DNA from: an uncultured Schaedlerella sp.
Lineage (GTDB): Bacteria; Bacillota; Clostridia; Lachnospirales; Lachnospiraceae
Assembly (NCBI GenBank): GCA_934435195.1
Contig: CAKSAJ010000003.1
Location: 132,025 to 196,024, forward strand
Reading direction: 5' to 3'
Length of the DNA: 64,000 bases
The notes under the pieces were generated by a model, which was not told the origin of the DNA, did not search any database, and saw only the letters and a program-made list of their open reading frames with translations. How positions within the stretch are numbered: the stretch's first letter is position 1; every line of letters starts with the position of its first letter. This document shows, in pieces, positions 33,917-43,569 of the stretch. The position numbers and the translations under genes are program-made.

Positions 33917-36079
33917 TTATTCTATCGTAATCAACCGGGAATATATTCCGCCTAACTTATATAATTCATCATGCGTGCCTCTCTCTTTTATCTGACCATG
34001 TTCTAACACAATAATTTCATTACAGTCTCTAATCGTAGAAAGACGATGTGCGACTACAATCGTAGTAATTCCACGATTCTTGATTGCCTTGGTAACTTCA
34101 TACTCTGTTTTAGAATCCAACGCCGATGTTGCCTCGTCCAAAATCACGATTGTAGGGTCTCCTGCCAAAACTCTTGCAATTTCAAAACGCTGGCACTGGC
34201 CACCACTAAAATTACGACCTCCGGCATCAATTTTATGTTCATATCCTTCTGGACGAGCCATAATATCCTGATAAATCTGGGCATCACGAGACGCAAGAAT
34301 CACTTCATAATCTGTTATACTTTTATCCCACATTTTGATATTTTCCGAAATACTATCCTCAAATAATGTAATCTCCTGGTCAACAATAGCCAGCGAGCCT
34401 GAAAATGACTCTCTTGGTATCTCATTTATCTTTTTACCATCATAAAGGATTTCTCCCTCCCATGGTTCATAGAGTCCGGAAATCAATTTTGCAATCGTAG
34501 ACTTTCCACAACCGGATGGTCCTACAAAAGCAACTTTATCTCCTGGATGGATTATTAGATTAAAGTCTTTTAAAAGTGGTTCCTCCAATTTCGAATATCC
34601 AAAAGTCACATGCCGAAGTTCTATTGCTCCTGTCAGCTTCTCAAATTCCGTAACATCAGCTTCTGAAACTGTCTTTGTATAACTATTATCAGGAGCATAT
34701 TTCATAACATCCTGTACACGTTCCATAGAAGTACGTGTTTCCTGAATACTTTGTCCGATATCAAGCAGATTTTCTACAGGCATCATGAATTGTTGGAGTA
34801 AACTCTGAAATGCCACAAGCATACCAATACTGAATTTTCCTTTCATAATCAACCACACACCAAGGGTCAGAATTAATGCATTCGACAATTCTTGAATTAA
34901 AACAGGAATACTTAAAAAGAAACTGTCATTTTTTAACTGCTTTACTGCTTGGATATTTGACGAAGCCTGAAATCCAGCCCATCTTTCAAAAAATCCATTC
35001 TCAGCTCCTGCACTTTTAATACTCTCAATCATGTCAATTCCCGACATCGTTGCAGAATTCACTTTGCTTTCATCCCTCATACGAACTCTAGTAGTTTCTA
35101 TTCTCATACGTGATGCAATCTGAGATGCAAGCAGATTTAACAAAATCGCAATACATCCTACAAAAGTTAATAATACACTGTAACGTATCATAATTATAAA
35201 ATAAAAAACCAACAGTACAATCTGGATAAACACCGGAGCTATCTTCGCTATCAAAGTCTCTGCAATCTGATCATTCAGTTTTTGCCTTCCTGCAAGATCT
35301 CCCACCATCCGTTGTGCGTAAAAGTTCATCGGCAAATGAAGCATATGCCACATAAATGAAGCATTTGATACAATAGCAAGCTTTCCTTTAATCCTATAAA
35401 GATAAATCTCATTAAGCAATCCAACAATCATTCGGAATATCGCGGCGAAAAACATCGCCACCAGAAGCATTGCAAGCCAATGCATATTATGTCCGGGTAA
35501 AATCTGATCCGTAAATATTCTAGAAAAAACCGGAGTAACTAAGCCCACAAATGCTATAAGAGCCGCCGTAATCATTACAAAAATTACAGACTCCGTTGTA
35601 TTTGCCAGTCTATCCTTCAAAAATCTTAATACACTTTCCGGCTTTCCACCCTTTTCAAAATTATCTCCTGGCGTAAACTCAATACATACTCCTGTAAAAG
35701 AATGATCAAATTCTTCCATTGTTACCTTGACTGTTCCACGTGCAGGATCATTAATCACAGCAGCATTTTTTGTAAAACCGCATAACACAACAAAATGATT
35801 AAAATTCCAATGGATAATTGCAGGATAAGTAACATGTTCTTTTAATGCATCTACTCCGTATCGATGTGCTTTTACTTCCAACCCGTAACTTCTTCCGGCT
35901 TTCGCAATACTAGAAGCCTTACTTCCGTCTCTTGACACCCCACAATCACTGCGAACTTGTTCAAGCGGCAGCCACTTCCCGTGATATGCAAGAATCATGG
36001 CAAGGCATGCCGCACCACATTCTAGAGCTTCCATCTGCATAATAACCGGAACTGTGATTCTTTTTTTTCTCTTTTCCAT
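33917..36079 (-). CDS. NHLP-type ABC exporter with C39 peptidase domain
   Basis: 720 residues. The N-terminal C39 protease has Cys21 (QMEALECGAAC), His95 (WNFNHFVVL) and Asp111 (VINDPARG), all present, so it should cut behind double-glycine leaders. A six-span membrane domain and an ATPase follow (GPSGCGKST; FSGGQCQRFEIAR; IVILDEATSALD). This is the ABC1 component of leader-peptide export systems. It is encoded between the HlyD-like subunit and the second ABC protein. Confidence 0.93.
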   Translation of the reverse strand: MEKRKKRITVPVIMQMEALECGAACLAMILAYHGKWLPLEQVRSDCGVSRDGSKASSIAKAGRSYGLEVKAHRYGVDALKEHVTYPAIIHWNFNHFVVLCGFTKNAAVINDPARGTVKVTMEEFDHSFTGVCIEFTPGDNFEKGGKPESVLRFLKDRLANTTESVIFVMITAALIAFVGLVTPVFSRIFTDQILPGHNMHWLAMLLVAMFFAAIFRMIVGLLNEIYLYRIKGKLAIVSNASFMWHMLHLPMNFYAQRMVGDLAGRQKLNDQIAETLIAKIAPVFIQIVLLVFYFIIMIRYSVLLTFVGCIAILLNLLASQIASRMRIETTRVRMRDESKVNSATMSGIDMIESIKSAGAENGFFERWAGFQASSNIQAVKQLKNDSFFLSIPVLIQELSNALILTLGVWLIMKGKFSIGMLVAFQSLLQQFMMPVENLLDIGQSIQETRTSMERVQDVMKYAPDNSYTKTVSEADVTEFEKLTGAIELRHVTFGYSKLEEPLLKDFNLIIHPGDKVAFVGPSGCGKSTIAKLISGLYEPWEGEILYDGKKINEIPRESFSGSLAIVDQEITLFEDSISENIKMWDKSITDYEVILASRDAQIYQDIMARPEGYEHKIDAGGRNFSGGQCQRFEIARVLAGDPTIVILDEATSALDSKTEYEVTKAIKNRGITTIVVAHRLSTIRDCNEIIVLEHGQIKERGTHDELYKLGGIYSRLITIE

Positions 36080-36088
36080 AGCACTCTC

Positions 36089-36634
36089 CTAATTCAAAAT
36101 GAATTGAATCGGTTTCATCTCAGCTGTTGTAATAATAACTGTTGCCAACATATTCCTTGGAATATCTTCTTCGGCTATAACCCTGACTTCATAAGAGTAG
36201 TTTCCATCAAGTACATTATCCGCAAGCCAATCTTCTGATATTTGTGCACGGATTTCTTCCTGCGAATATGGGTTCTGGCTCACTGCTTCAACTTTTCCAT
36301 TGATACTTCTTCCATCTGGAAGTGAAATATTCGCCTTACATCCGATCAGATTTGTATTTGCGTTTTCTACACCTTCATAGCAGTTAATCACATTTTCTCC
36401 AACGGTAATGCCTTTTATCTCCATTGTTTGTGGAAGACTTCCAACAACACTCCATACAATCACAGATATTACCGCCACTAGAAGTGCCGCCATAATTAGC
36501 CATACCTTCGGACGTGCCACCTTAATATATGCATCTAATTGTTCCGGAGATTCTACACGATCCAGACTTTCCTTTCGAAATATGCTCTGTTTATCCACTT
36601 TTTCGTCCTCCAATATACAACTCTTTTCATTCAT
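36089..36634 (-). CDS. NHLP-system HlyD-like secretion subunit (short form)
   Basis: 181 residues: a cytoplasmic lead of about 45, one membrane span (VWLIMAALLVAVISVIVWSV) and an outer beta-rich part with NISLPDGRSINGKVEAVSQN and a hydrophobic end. HlyD-like proteins link inner-membrane exporters to the outside; most have a long coiled coil that is absent here, so this is a reduced form. Its ATG overlaps the kinase stop (ATGAATGA), tying the exporter to the sensor gene. Confidence 0.83.
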   Translation of the reverse strand: MNEKSCILEDEKVDKQSIFRKESLDRVESPEQLDAYIKVARPKVWLIMAALLVAVISVIVWSVVGSLPQTMEIKGITVGENVINCYEGVENANTNLIGCKANISLPDGRSINGKVEAVSQNPYSQEEIRAQISEDWLADNVLDGNYSYEVRVIAEEDIPRNMLATVIITTAEMKPIQFILN

Positions 36635-38699
36635 TTTTCTTTTTTACTAAATGACAGATTGTTATCATCATTTTTTCAATATCTAAAGGCTTCGCCAGAT
36701 GAGCGTTCATCCCCACCGCAATGCATTTTTCAGCATCTTCCTGAAATGCATTTGCTGTCATAGCTATAATCGGTATTATTTTTGCATCTGACCGTTCTAA
36801 TGCCCTGATTTTTCTCGTAGCTGTATATCCATCCATCACAGGCATCATCAGATCCATCAAAATTGCATCAAATGTTCCTGCCGGTTTCTCTTCAAATAAT
36901 TCCACCGCCTGCTGTCCATTCTCCACTCTGATAATTAACGCTCCGACATCTTCGAGAACTGTCTTCGCTATTTCTGCATTCAGCTCATTATCTTCTACAA
37001 GGAGAATTCTTTTCCCTTTTATTGTGTGAATTGCAGATGACTTTATGGTATCCTGACTTCCATATACCTCTTCTTTCGATGCTATGTCAAAAGAAAGATC
37101 TACTGTAAATTTTGTTCCAATACCCAATCTGCTTTCTACCTGAATACTTCCACCCATCAGTTCTATCATAGATTTGATAATAGGAAGTCCCAGCCCGGTT
37201 CCCGGCACCTTGTTTTCTGTGGTGGTATGTTCTCTGGAAAATTCTTCATAGATATGTGGAAGATATTCTTCACTCATACCAATTCCCGTATCTTCACATG
37301 AGAAAATATAACGTATCTTTGAAGGATTCTCTGATACTGCCTCATGTACTTCTACATAGATGGAATGTCCCTCCGGAGTATACTTTATAGCATTACTGAT
37401 AATATTCAGCATGATCTCCTGTAACTTGGTCTCATCACAGACAGCATAATGATGTCTTACATCTAAAACGGTATGATACTGCAGATTCTTCTTTCTGACA
37501 TCCTCTTCAAACACTGTATTTACCCTGTGAAATAATGCATCCATATCTTCAGCTTTTAACTGCAATACCGCAGTACCACTTTCAATCCGGGCCATCTCCA
37601 GAACCTGATTGATGATTCTCCGCAAAAGATTACTGGAAGACTGTATCTTTCCCAGATATTCTTTTGCCTTTCTTTCATTTTGCAGATTCTTCTCCAACAA
37701 ACCGGAAAAACCTACAATTGCATTCATCGGAGTCCGGATATCATGACTCATGTTAAATAAAAATCTTGTTTTTGCCTCATTGGCATTTTTCGCCTGCTCA
37801 GCAGATTTCTCCAGTTCTGCTTCATATTGTCTTTCCCTGTGTTTTTTGCTGGATGTCAAATAAAATACCGTAGCAATCAATAATGAGAATATATAAGAAA
37901 TAACAATACACATAATCTGGTAAAAACGTGGAATCCATCCCCCTGAAGGTATAATGTCAAAATACCATGTGTTATTAGGCACTGTACATTCTACTGTCAG
38001 AATATTATCCGGCATATCATCCTGGCTCTCTGCCAGAATAATCTTGTCGCTGCTGCCTCTGTCATATGTCCAGATTCTGTAACAGAAATCTGCATCGCTT
38101 AAATAATCAAGATTTATCTCAGCAATGAAACGATCCCAGTCAATCACCAGAATCACAAAGCCCCAGAACTCACCCTGTTCTGAATTATTGTCCTGATAAA
38201 CCGGATTAAAAAGCAGTGCTCCTTTTCCTCCCTGCTTTAACTGGTATGGTCCTCCAAGCGTATATTTCCCGCTATCTCTTGCCAGAATTGCATCCTTTTT
38301 CCGTTCATGTTCCTGCAGCATATCCAGTCCAAAAGCTCCCTCATTTCCCTGTTTCGGATAAATATCTGTAACAATCCCCTTAGGTGCCAGTTCAAATGCC
38401 TTTATCACTCCATCTTCATTCGGAATCTTTTCTGCCAGTTCAGAAAATGTATTCTCATCCAGATTCTCTCCTGCACTGATATAATTTCCCAAAAGATCTG
38501 AGAGCATAATATACTGGTCCAGTCTTGCCCTGACTCTTTTTTCAGTGATCTGTGCCATATATTTTCCGGTTGTCTTTTCATCCTTTTCCAAATTATGAAG
38601 CAGAAAAACGCCAACAATCAATGCTGTCAGAAAAGCAATCAATCCAACAATATAACAATGTACTCTTATCTTTTTATATCGTTTACTGTCCTTTTTCAT
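36627..38699 (-). CDS. Hybrid sensor histidine kinase with CHASE-like outer domain and receiver
   Basis: 690 residues. Two spans (about 14-34 and 262-285) flank an outer CHASE-like sensor region. Then come a dimerisation/phosphoacceptor domain with His319 (FNMSHDIRTPMNAIVGF), an ATPase core (NIISNAIKYTPEG, DTGIGM, GTGLGL) and a C-terminal receiver with Asp616 (ILMDLMMPVMDG). No output domain follows, so a phosphotransfer partner lies elsewhere or the receiver tunes the kinase. It heads the peptide-export operon, overlapping the HlyD-like gene, so it may sense the exported peptide or another outside signal. Confidence 0.9.
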   Translation of the reverse strand: MKKDSKRYKKIRVHCYIVGLIAFLTALIVGVFLLHNLEKDEKTTGKYMAQITEKRVRARLDQYIMLSDLLGNYISAGENLDENTFSELAEKIPNEDGVIKAFELAPKGIVTDIYPKQGNEGAFGLDMLQEHERKKDAILARDSGKYTLGGPYQLKQGGKGALLFNPVYQDNNSEQGEFWGFVILVIDWDRFIAEINLDYLSDADFCYRIWTYDRGSSDKIILAESQDDMPDNILTVECTVPNNTWYFDIIPSGGWIPRFYQIMCIVISYIFSLLIATVFYLTSSKKHRERQYEAELEKSAEQAKNANEAKTRFLFNMSHDIRTPMNAIVGFSGLLEKNLQNERKAKEYLGKIQSSSNLLRRIINQVLEMARIESGTAVLQLKAEDMDALFHRVNTVFEEDVRKKNLQYHTVLDVRHHYAVCDETKLQEIMLNIISNAIKYTPEGHSIYVEVHEAVSENPSKIRYIFSCEDTGIGMSEEYLPHIYEEFSREHTTTENKVPGTGLGLPIIKSMIELMGGSIQVESRLGIGTKFTVDLSFDIASKEEVYGSQDTIKSSAIHTIKGKRILLVEDNELNAEIAKTVLEDVGALIIRVENGQQAVELFEEKPAGTFDAILMDLMMPVMDGYTATRKIRALERSDAKIIPIIAMTANAFQEDAEKCIAVGMNAHLAKPLDIEKMMITICHLVKKKNE

Positions 38700-38729
38700 T
38701 CTGCTATCCCTCTGTTATCCTCTTCCCGA

Positions 38730-39102
38730 TCACTGACATATCTGCTTACCAGCACAGAATTTTCGGATTGTATCCATCAGTTCCGGTACATTTAACGGTT
38801 TTGACAGGTGTGCATCCATCCCTGCCTCCATCGTCTTTCTTTTATCTTCAGCAAAAGCATTGGCTGTCATGGCAATGATCGGAATCAAAACTTTCCTTTT
38901 TTTCTGAATTCCATTCAAAAACATACACTCTGTCTGCTGCTGTATATTTTCCAATGCTCTTCAGTATAGATGGTATCATATTATCTAATTGTTTTTCATT
39001 CTCTGCCTGACTCATAGAAGAAATCTTATGAAGGATTTCATCCATGTAATACAATTTACTTTTTATATCATCTCTATTTTCTTTCATATCACTTTTCCCC
39101 AA
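38730..39102 (-). pseudogene. Remnant of a GAF/kinase-receiver hybrid, internally deleted and frameshifted
   Basis: The first 68 or so codons (from MKENRDD at about 39087, ending YTAADRVYVFEWNSEKK) look like the start of a GAF-containing hybrid kinase. The frame then runs out, while the next frame gives IPIIAMTANAFAEDKRK and AHLSKPLNVPELMDTIRKF, the end of a receiver domain. So a large middle part has been lost and the joint is out of frame. A GGGG ribosome site before the ATG survives. It lies 31 bp upstream of the intact kinase gene, and was perhaps its paralogue. Confidence 0.75.
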
Positions 39103-39175
39103 TTTATAATCATTAGCATCCTAAGCGGAACATTTTTTGTATATTAGGAAAGCACTTTACTAGTATACAAAAAAC

Positions 39176-39197
39176 GCACTGTCTTTTCAGACAATGC
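39176..39197 (-). terminator. Short hairpin terminator
   Basis: GCACTGTCT and AGACAATGC pair around TTTT-C with one mismatch; on the minus strand six T follow (39169-39174). It isolates the kinase remnant and exporter operon from transcription out of the galactosidase operon. Confidence 0.6.
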
Positions 39198-39396
39198 ATC
39201 CTAAACGTTGTAACTGACTGCTATTTTGCAGTTCCTATACTTTGTGTCTCAGACTTTCGGCTGATTTGCTGACGAATCTTTTTCTCTTATTATACATTTT
39301 TTCTTGAAATAAGTCTATTACAAATCGGTCTTGTCTCAAGTCCTTTCCATCCCATATGAAGTGTCTACAACCCATCCTGGAATCTTCGTTCCTCTT

Positions 39397-39486
39397 CTTA
39401 AGTGTCAGTCATCGTAACGATTCCAGCCAGAATGTTAGGTCTGCTTTTTCTAACCTTTCTTCCATTTGCATCATAATGCTTGATTT
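39397..39486 (-). pseudogene. Decayed fragment of the 21-residue-repeat protein gene
   Basis: Translates as IKHYDANGRK then SRPNILAGI, matching the first unit of the intact protein at 63288-63605, and jumps straight to the final GGWNHYDD coding region, with one frameshift at the end; the DNA shared with the end includes the sequence behind the stop (ACTTAAGAAG). The middle repeats are gone and no start codon or ribosome site remains. Confidence 0.7.
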
Positions 39487-39505
39487 ATGGTTTCAGTATA
39501 ATAGA

Positions 39506-39543
39506 AAAAGGTCCAGAAGAGATTATCCCCTTCTGGACCTTTT
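39506..39543 (-). terminator. Terminator of the alpha-galactosidase operon
   Basis: AAAAGGTCCAGAAG (39506-39519) and its exact inverse (39530-39543) flank a 10-base loop, with T-rich sequence behind it on the minus strand. It lies about 100 bp after the galactosidase stop. Confidence 0.85.
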
Positions 39544-39639
39544 GATTATATAGCGGTATTTTTTCAATAAAATCAGCCTTACCTCTGTTCCATCCAACTT
39601 TTCATCACAGCTTATAATTCCTGGTACTTTATGTATAAT

Positions 39640-41808
39640 TTAAACCGCTGTTAAATGTATTTGCATTCCATGATATTCTCCCGGTATAACTGCAATCGGA
39701 AAACCTACATTCATCAATGCATTTCCACTATAGACTTTATTATCTTTTTCACACCGATACATCCGCTTTGGATTCAATCCTTTACATTTCACATAATTTA
39801 CCGGTGCATTTGCATGAGTTGTCAGGGTAACAATATTTAACAAACTTTCACTTTTATCTTCTGTTGTAAATTCCCATGCTGCAAATTCATGATTTGTGTT
39901 TGGATTATGCAGGCGGTAATATAAACCATTGTGAATCAGGTTCCAGTATTTTTTATAATCCTTAATCTGCTCTTTCACTGCTTCCTTTTCTGCATCAGAC
40001 AATAAGTTTAAGTCTAATTCATAACCAAAACTTCCAGCCATTGCCACAACACTTCTGGTCTGAATTGTAGTCACTCTTCCGGTCTGATGATTCGGTACTG
40101 CTGAAACATGAGAGCCTACTGCTGAAATTGGATATCCAAAAGAGGTTCCATGTTGAATCTGAATTCTTTCGATTGCATCTGTATCATCACTGCACCAGAT
40201 TTGTGGAGTATAATATAACATTCCGGCATCAAATCTTCCGCCGCCTCCACTACATCCTTCAATTAAAAGTTCAGGATATCTCTGATTCAGCCGTTCCAGA
40301 AAATCATATACCCCAAGCACATACTCATACATAATCTTCCCATAGTTCTGTTGTTGTTCTACTGCTGTATATACGTCACAGATACTTCGGTTCATATCCA
40401 TCTTTATATATGCTATATTAGCTGAATCAATTACTTTTGAAATAGAATTGAAAATGTAATCGACGACTTCTTTTCTTGAAAAATCTAAAACAAGCTGATT
40501 TCTTCCGCGTACCGGTCGACGTCCTGGAATCACATATGCCCAGTCCGGATGCTCACGGTACAGATCACTGTCTTCGTTTACCATCTCTGGTTCGATCCAA
40601 AGGCCAAATTTCATCCCCATTGCATTGATCTTATCTGCTGTTTCAGACAATGGACCACCCATTTTATCTTCATTAACAACCCAGTCTCCCAGTCCACTGT
40701 TATCTGTATCTCTGCTGCCAAACCAGCCGTCATCCAGAACCAGCATCTCTACACCAAGCTCTGCTGCCTGTTTTGCAATCTCTACAATCTTATCTCCGTT
40801 AAAATCCATATAGGTTGCTTCCCAGTTATTTATAAGAACCGGTCTTCTTGCTGTTTTATACTGTCCGCGGCATATATGATAACGGATCAGTTTATGATAA
40901 ATGTGAGACAGTGCTGTAAGTCCATTCTCTGAATATGCCATAGCAACTTCTGGTGTATAGAATGCTTTTTCAGGTTCGAGCGGATATTCAAACATTTCAT
41001 CCAACAGTCCTATTTGTATCCTGGTCTGACTGAACTGGTCTTTTTCCACTTCACATTTAAAGTTCCCACTGTAAAGCATAGACATTCCATAACATGCGCC
41101 AAAATCTTCCGTTGTTTCTTTCTCTGCCAGAATAAAGAACGGGTTCTGCTGATGACTGGACGTTCCTCTTCTGCTACCAAAACTCTGGTTTCCATAAATC
41201 ACCGGAATCCTCTCTTCCATACGCTCCATTGCATGACGTCCATGGAAATGAAGAAGTTCGAAATCTCCGGTCAGGAAGTCCATTCCTGCACTGTATACTT
41301 TCGTTAAATGAATTGGATTCTCTCCATTGTTTTTCACAATAACACTTCTTGTGATTACATCCAGTTCCGGAAGCACACCATAACGCAACGTTACTTCAAG
41401 TCCAAGTAATGTATCTTCCAGAATAACATTTACTGTATATGCACCGTCTGCTTTCTCCGCATATACTGCCGGGAGTCCGGGAATACTATATTTTCCTTCT
41501 GTCATAGAATGGCTTTTATATCTCAGATCAACACCATAAACGCCCTGCTCATTCTTCACATTAAAAGCCGGGCTTCGAAAATCTCCATTTCCATAACATG
41601 GATATTCCTGCGGAAATGTATCCATAGAGAATGTTCTGTCACTCCCTGCATCGTATGGATTTCCTGAAAATCCTCTATCATATGCTGTCAGCAGACTGCT
41701 CATGTCTCCCTCTGCTTTTGGACCATAATACAAATGCAACAGAAACCCATGTTCTGCGATTCCCATTTGATAGGTTGTGTGTTTTGTATGTAATGTTATA
41801 AGTTCCAT
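39640..41808 (-). CDS. GH36 alpha-galactosidase
   Basis: 722 residues, the usual length of the large GH36 enzymes that release galactose from raffinose, stachyose and melibiose. The nucleophile is Asp471 in YIKMDMNRS and the acid/base Asp541 in IWCSDDTDAIERIQ; EGCSGGGGRFDAGML lies between them. The N-terminal 300 residues form the beta-supersandwich. No signal peptide, so it acts inside the cell on sugars brought in by the ABC importer whose three genes precede it. Seen as raffinose-family use in gut Lachnospiraceae. Confidence 0.95.
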   Translation of the reverse strand: MELITLHTKHTTYQMGIAEHGFLLHLYYGPKAEGDMSSLLTAYDRGFSGNPYDAGSDRTFSMDTFPQEYPCYGNGDFRSPAFNVKNEQGVYGVDLRYKSHSMTEGKYSIPGLPAVYAEKADGAYTVNVILEDTLLGLEVTLRYGVLPELDVITRSVIVKNNGENPIHLTKVYSAGMDFLTGDFELLHFHGRHAMERMEERIPVIYGNQSFGSRRGTSSHQQNPFFILAEKETTEDFGACYGMSMLYSGNFKCEVEKDQFSQTRIQIGLLDEMFEYPLEPEKAFYTPEVAMAYSENGLTALSHIYHKLIRYHICRGQYKTARRPVLINNWEATYMDFNGDKIVEIAKQAAELGVEMLVLDDGWFGSRDTDNSGLGDWVVNEDKMGGPLSETADKINAMGMKFGLWIEPEMVNEDSDLYREHPDWAYVIPGRRPVRGRNQLVLDFSRKEVVDYIFNSISKVIDSANIAYIKMDMNRSICDVYTAVEQQQNYGKIMYEYVLGVYDFLERLNQRYPELLIEGCSGGGGRFDAGMLYYTPQIWCSDDTDAIERIQIQHGTSFGYPISAVGSHVSAVPNHQTGRVTTIQTRSVVAMAGSFGYELDLNLLSDAEKEAVKEQIKDYKKYWNLIHNGLYYRLHNPNTNHEFAAWEFTTEDKSESLLNIVTLTTHANAPVNYVKCKGLNPKRMYRCEKDNKVYSGNALMNVGFPIAVIPGEYHGMQIHLTAV

Positions 41809-41830
41809 TAAACTTGCCCTTTCTAATCCT

Positions 41831-42655
41831 TTATTTTCCTCCTGTCATAGCTACACCTTCAATGAACTGTTTCTGGAAAATCAGATACAAGATTACCATT
41901 GGAAGCATTGCGAATAAGGAGCCGGCCATCAATACCGGATAATTTGTACTAAACTGTCCATTCAGGCTGGAAAGTCCTGCCGATAATGTCGTCGAATTAA
42001 TATTCGTATTTACGATCAACGGCCACATTAAATCAGTATAAGCAAACACTGCTGTAAATACTGAAAGTGCCGCAAGAGAAGATTTCGTTAATGGAAACAG
42101 TACTTTCGTAAATGTCTGCCAACGGCTACATCCATCCAGATATGCCGCTTCTGCTATTTCATCCGGAATTCCCATATAAGCCTGCCTTAGGAAAAATGTT
42201 CCAAATGCACTGACAATTCCAGGGAAAACTAATGCAAATATCGTATCTGTCATTCCCATTTTCGCGATCATCTGATACTGTGGAATGATAAATATCTGTC
42301 CTGGAATCATCTGCTGCACAATAACCAACGTAAAGAGGAAATTCTTTCCTTTAAAATTCAATTTTGCGAATGCATAACCAGCCATAGAACAAAATACAAC
42401 TGCACATAATACTCGGATTAAAATCATCAACCCAGTATTCAGATAGAGATTTCCAAAAGGTAATAAGTCCAGAACTTTTGTAAACGAACTAAAATTCCAA
42501 TTGGCCGGTAAAAGTGTCGGTGGAACCCTAAGCACTTCTTCATTCGTCTTAAATGCTGTCAGAATCATCCATATAAATGGAAAAATCATTATGATAGATC
42601 CCAGGATCAAAGCAGCATAAACAAATATATTTGACATTTTCTTGCTTTTCTGCAT
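41831..42655 (-). CDS. Carbohydrate ABC transporter permease, MalG type
   Basis: 274 residues with six membrane spans and the permease loop EAAYLDGCSRWQTFTKVLFP that docks with the ATPase. It is the second of two permeases in the raffinose/melibiose-type importer. No ATPase gene is in the operon; such CUT1 systems commonly share a distant MsmK-type ATPase. Confidence 0.92.
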   Translation of the reverse strand: MQKSKKMSNIFVYAALILGSIIMIFPFIWMILTAFKTNEEVLRVPPTLLPANWNFSSFTKVLDLLPFGNLYLNTGLMILIRVLCAVVFCSMAGYAFAKLNFKGKNFLFTLVIVQQMIPGQIFIIPQYQMIAKMGMTDTIFALVFPGIVSAFGTFFLRQAYMGIPDEIAEAAYLDGCSRWQTFTKVLFPLTKSSLAALSVFTAVFAYTDLMWPLIVNTNINSTTLSAGLSSLNGQFSTNYPVLMAGSLFAMLPMVILYLIFQKQFIEGVAMTGGK

Positions 42656-42665
42656 ACTGCGCCTC

Positions 42666-43547
42666 CTATACCTCGTAATTAACCCATTTCTTCTGTCCGA
42701 TGAACTGTATTGCTGTTATTATTCCAATCAGGAGCACTGTCCAGATTACAATTGCTGATGCATAACCACGGTTTCCGGAAATAAAGGATTCACGATAGAA
42801 TAAATAAATCAATGATTGTGATTTGCTCAGTGCAGGATTTCCTTCTCCTACCATCATGTATAACAAATCATATACTTTAAGAGATGCCATCAATCTCATA
42901 ATCAATACAACGAATAATGTCGGTGAAACCATTGGCATGGTAATGTAACGAAACTGCTGAAACTTCGTACAGCCATCCAGACTGGCCGCTTCATAATAGC
43001 TTTTTGAGATATTCTGAATTCCTGAAAGCAATAAGACTGCATCGTATCCAAGAGCGCTCCAGATTGCTACAATTGCCACTGTAAAAATAACTACATTGGG
43101 ATTTGTCGTCCAATTAATATTTGTATGAAAGATTGTATTGATGATTCCATAATCTGAGTTAAACATCCACTTCCAAACCATTGCTACCGCGGCCGGAGAT
43201 ACAACCATTGGAAGGAAAAAAATGGCACGGAATACAACCTTACCTTTAATCTTTGAGTTCAAAAGAACTGCTATGATCAATGCCAGAAGCACACCTCCTG
43301 GAACTGTCAGGATACAGAAAAGTAATGTGTTCCATGTTGCTCTCCAGAATTCCGGGCTTGAAAACATTTTTATATAGTTTGCAAGTCCTACAAATTTTGT
43401 TCCGCCAAAGACTTTTTTCGATGAGAAACTTAAAATAATTGTCTCTACAAATGGATATACATTTAATATGATTAATCCAAGAATCGTTGGGGCTATCATC
43501 AGATAACCCCATTTATGATCCTGGTCTAACCTCGATTTTTTCTTCAT
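42666..43547 (-). CDS. Carbohydrate ABC transporter permease, MalF type
   Basis: 293 residues, six spans, docking loop YYEAASLDGCTKFQQFRYIT. It ends 10 bp before the MalG-type gene and follows the binding protein by 22 bp. Substrate likely galactosides because of the GH36 enzyme at the end of the operon. Confidence 0.92.
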   Translation of the reverse strand: MKKKSRLDQDHKWGYLMIAPTILGLIILNVYPFVETIILSFSSKKVFGGTKFVGLANYIKMFSSPEFWRATWNTLLFCILTVPGGVLLALIIAVLLNSKIKGKVVFRAIFFLPMVVSPAAVAMVWKWMFNSDYGIINTIFHTNINWTTNPNVVIFTVAIVAIWSALGYDAVLLLSGIQNISKSYYEAASLDGCTKFQQFRYITMPMVSPTLFVVLIMRLMASLKVYDLLYMMVGEGNPALSKSQSLIYLFYRESFISGNRGYASAIVIWTVLLIGIITAIQFIGQKKWVNYEV

Positions 43548-43569
43548 CAGGCTCTACCTCCAAGCTTGT

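Noticed and set aside
38848..39102. Intact 84-residue protein
   Set aside because: The last ~17 codons are an out-of-frame reading of receiver-domain sequence, so this is part of the kinase remnant.
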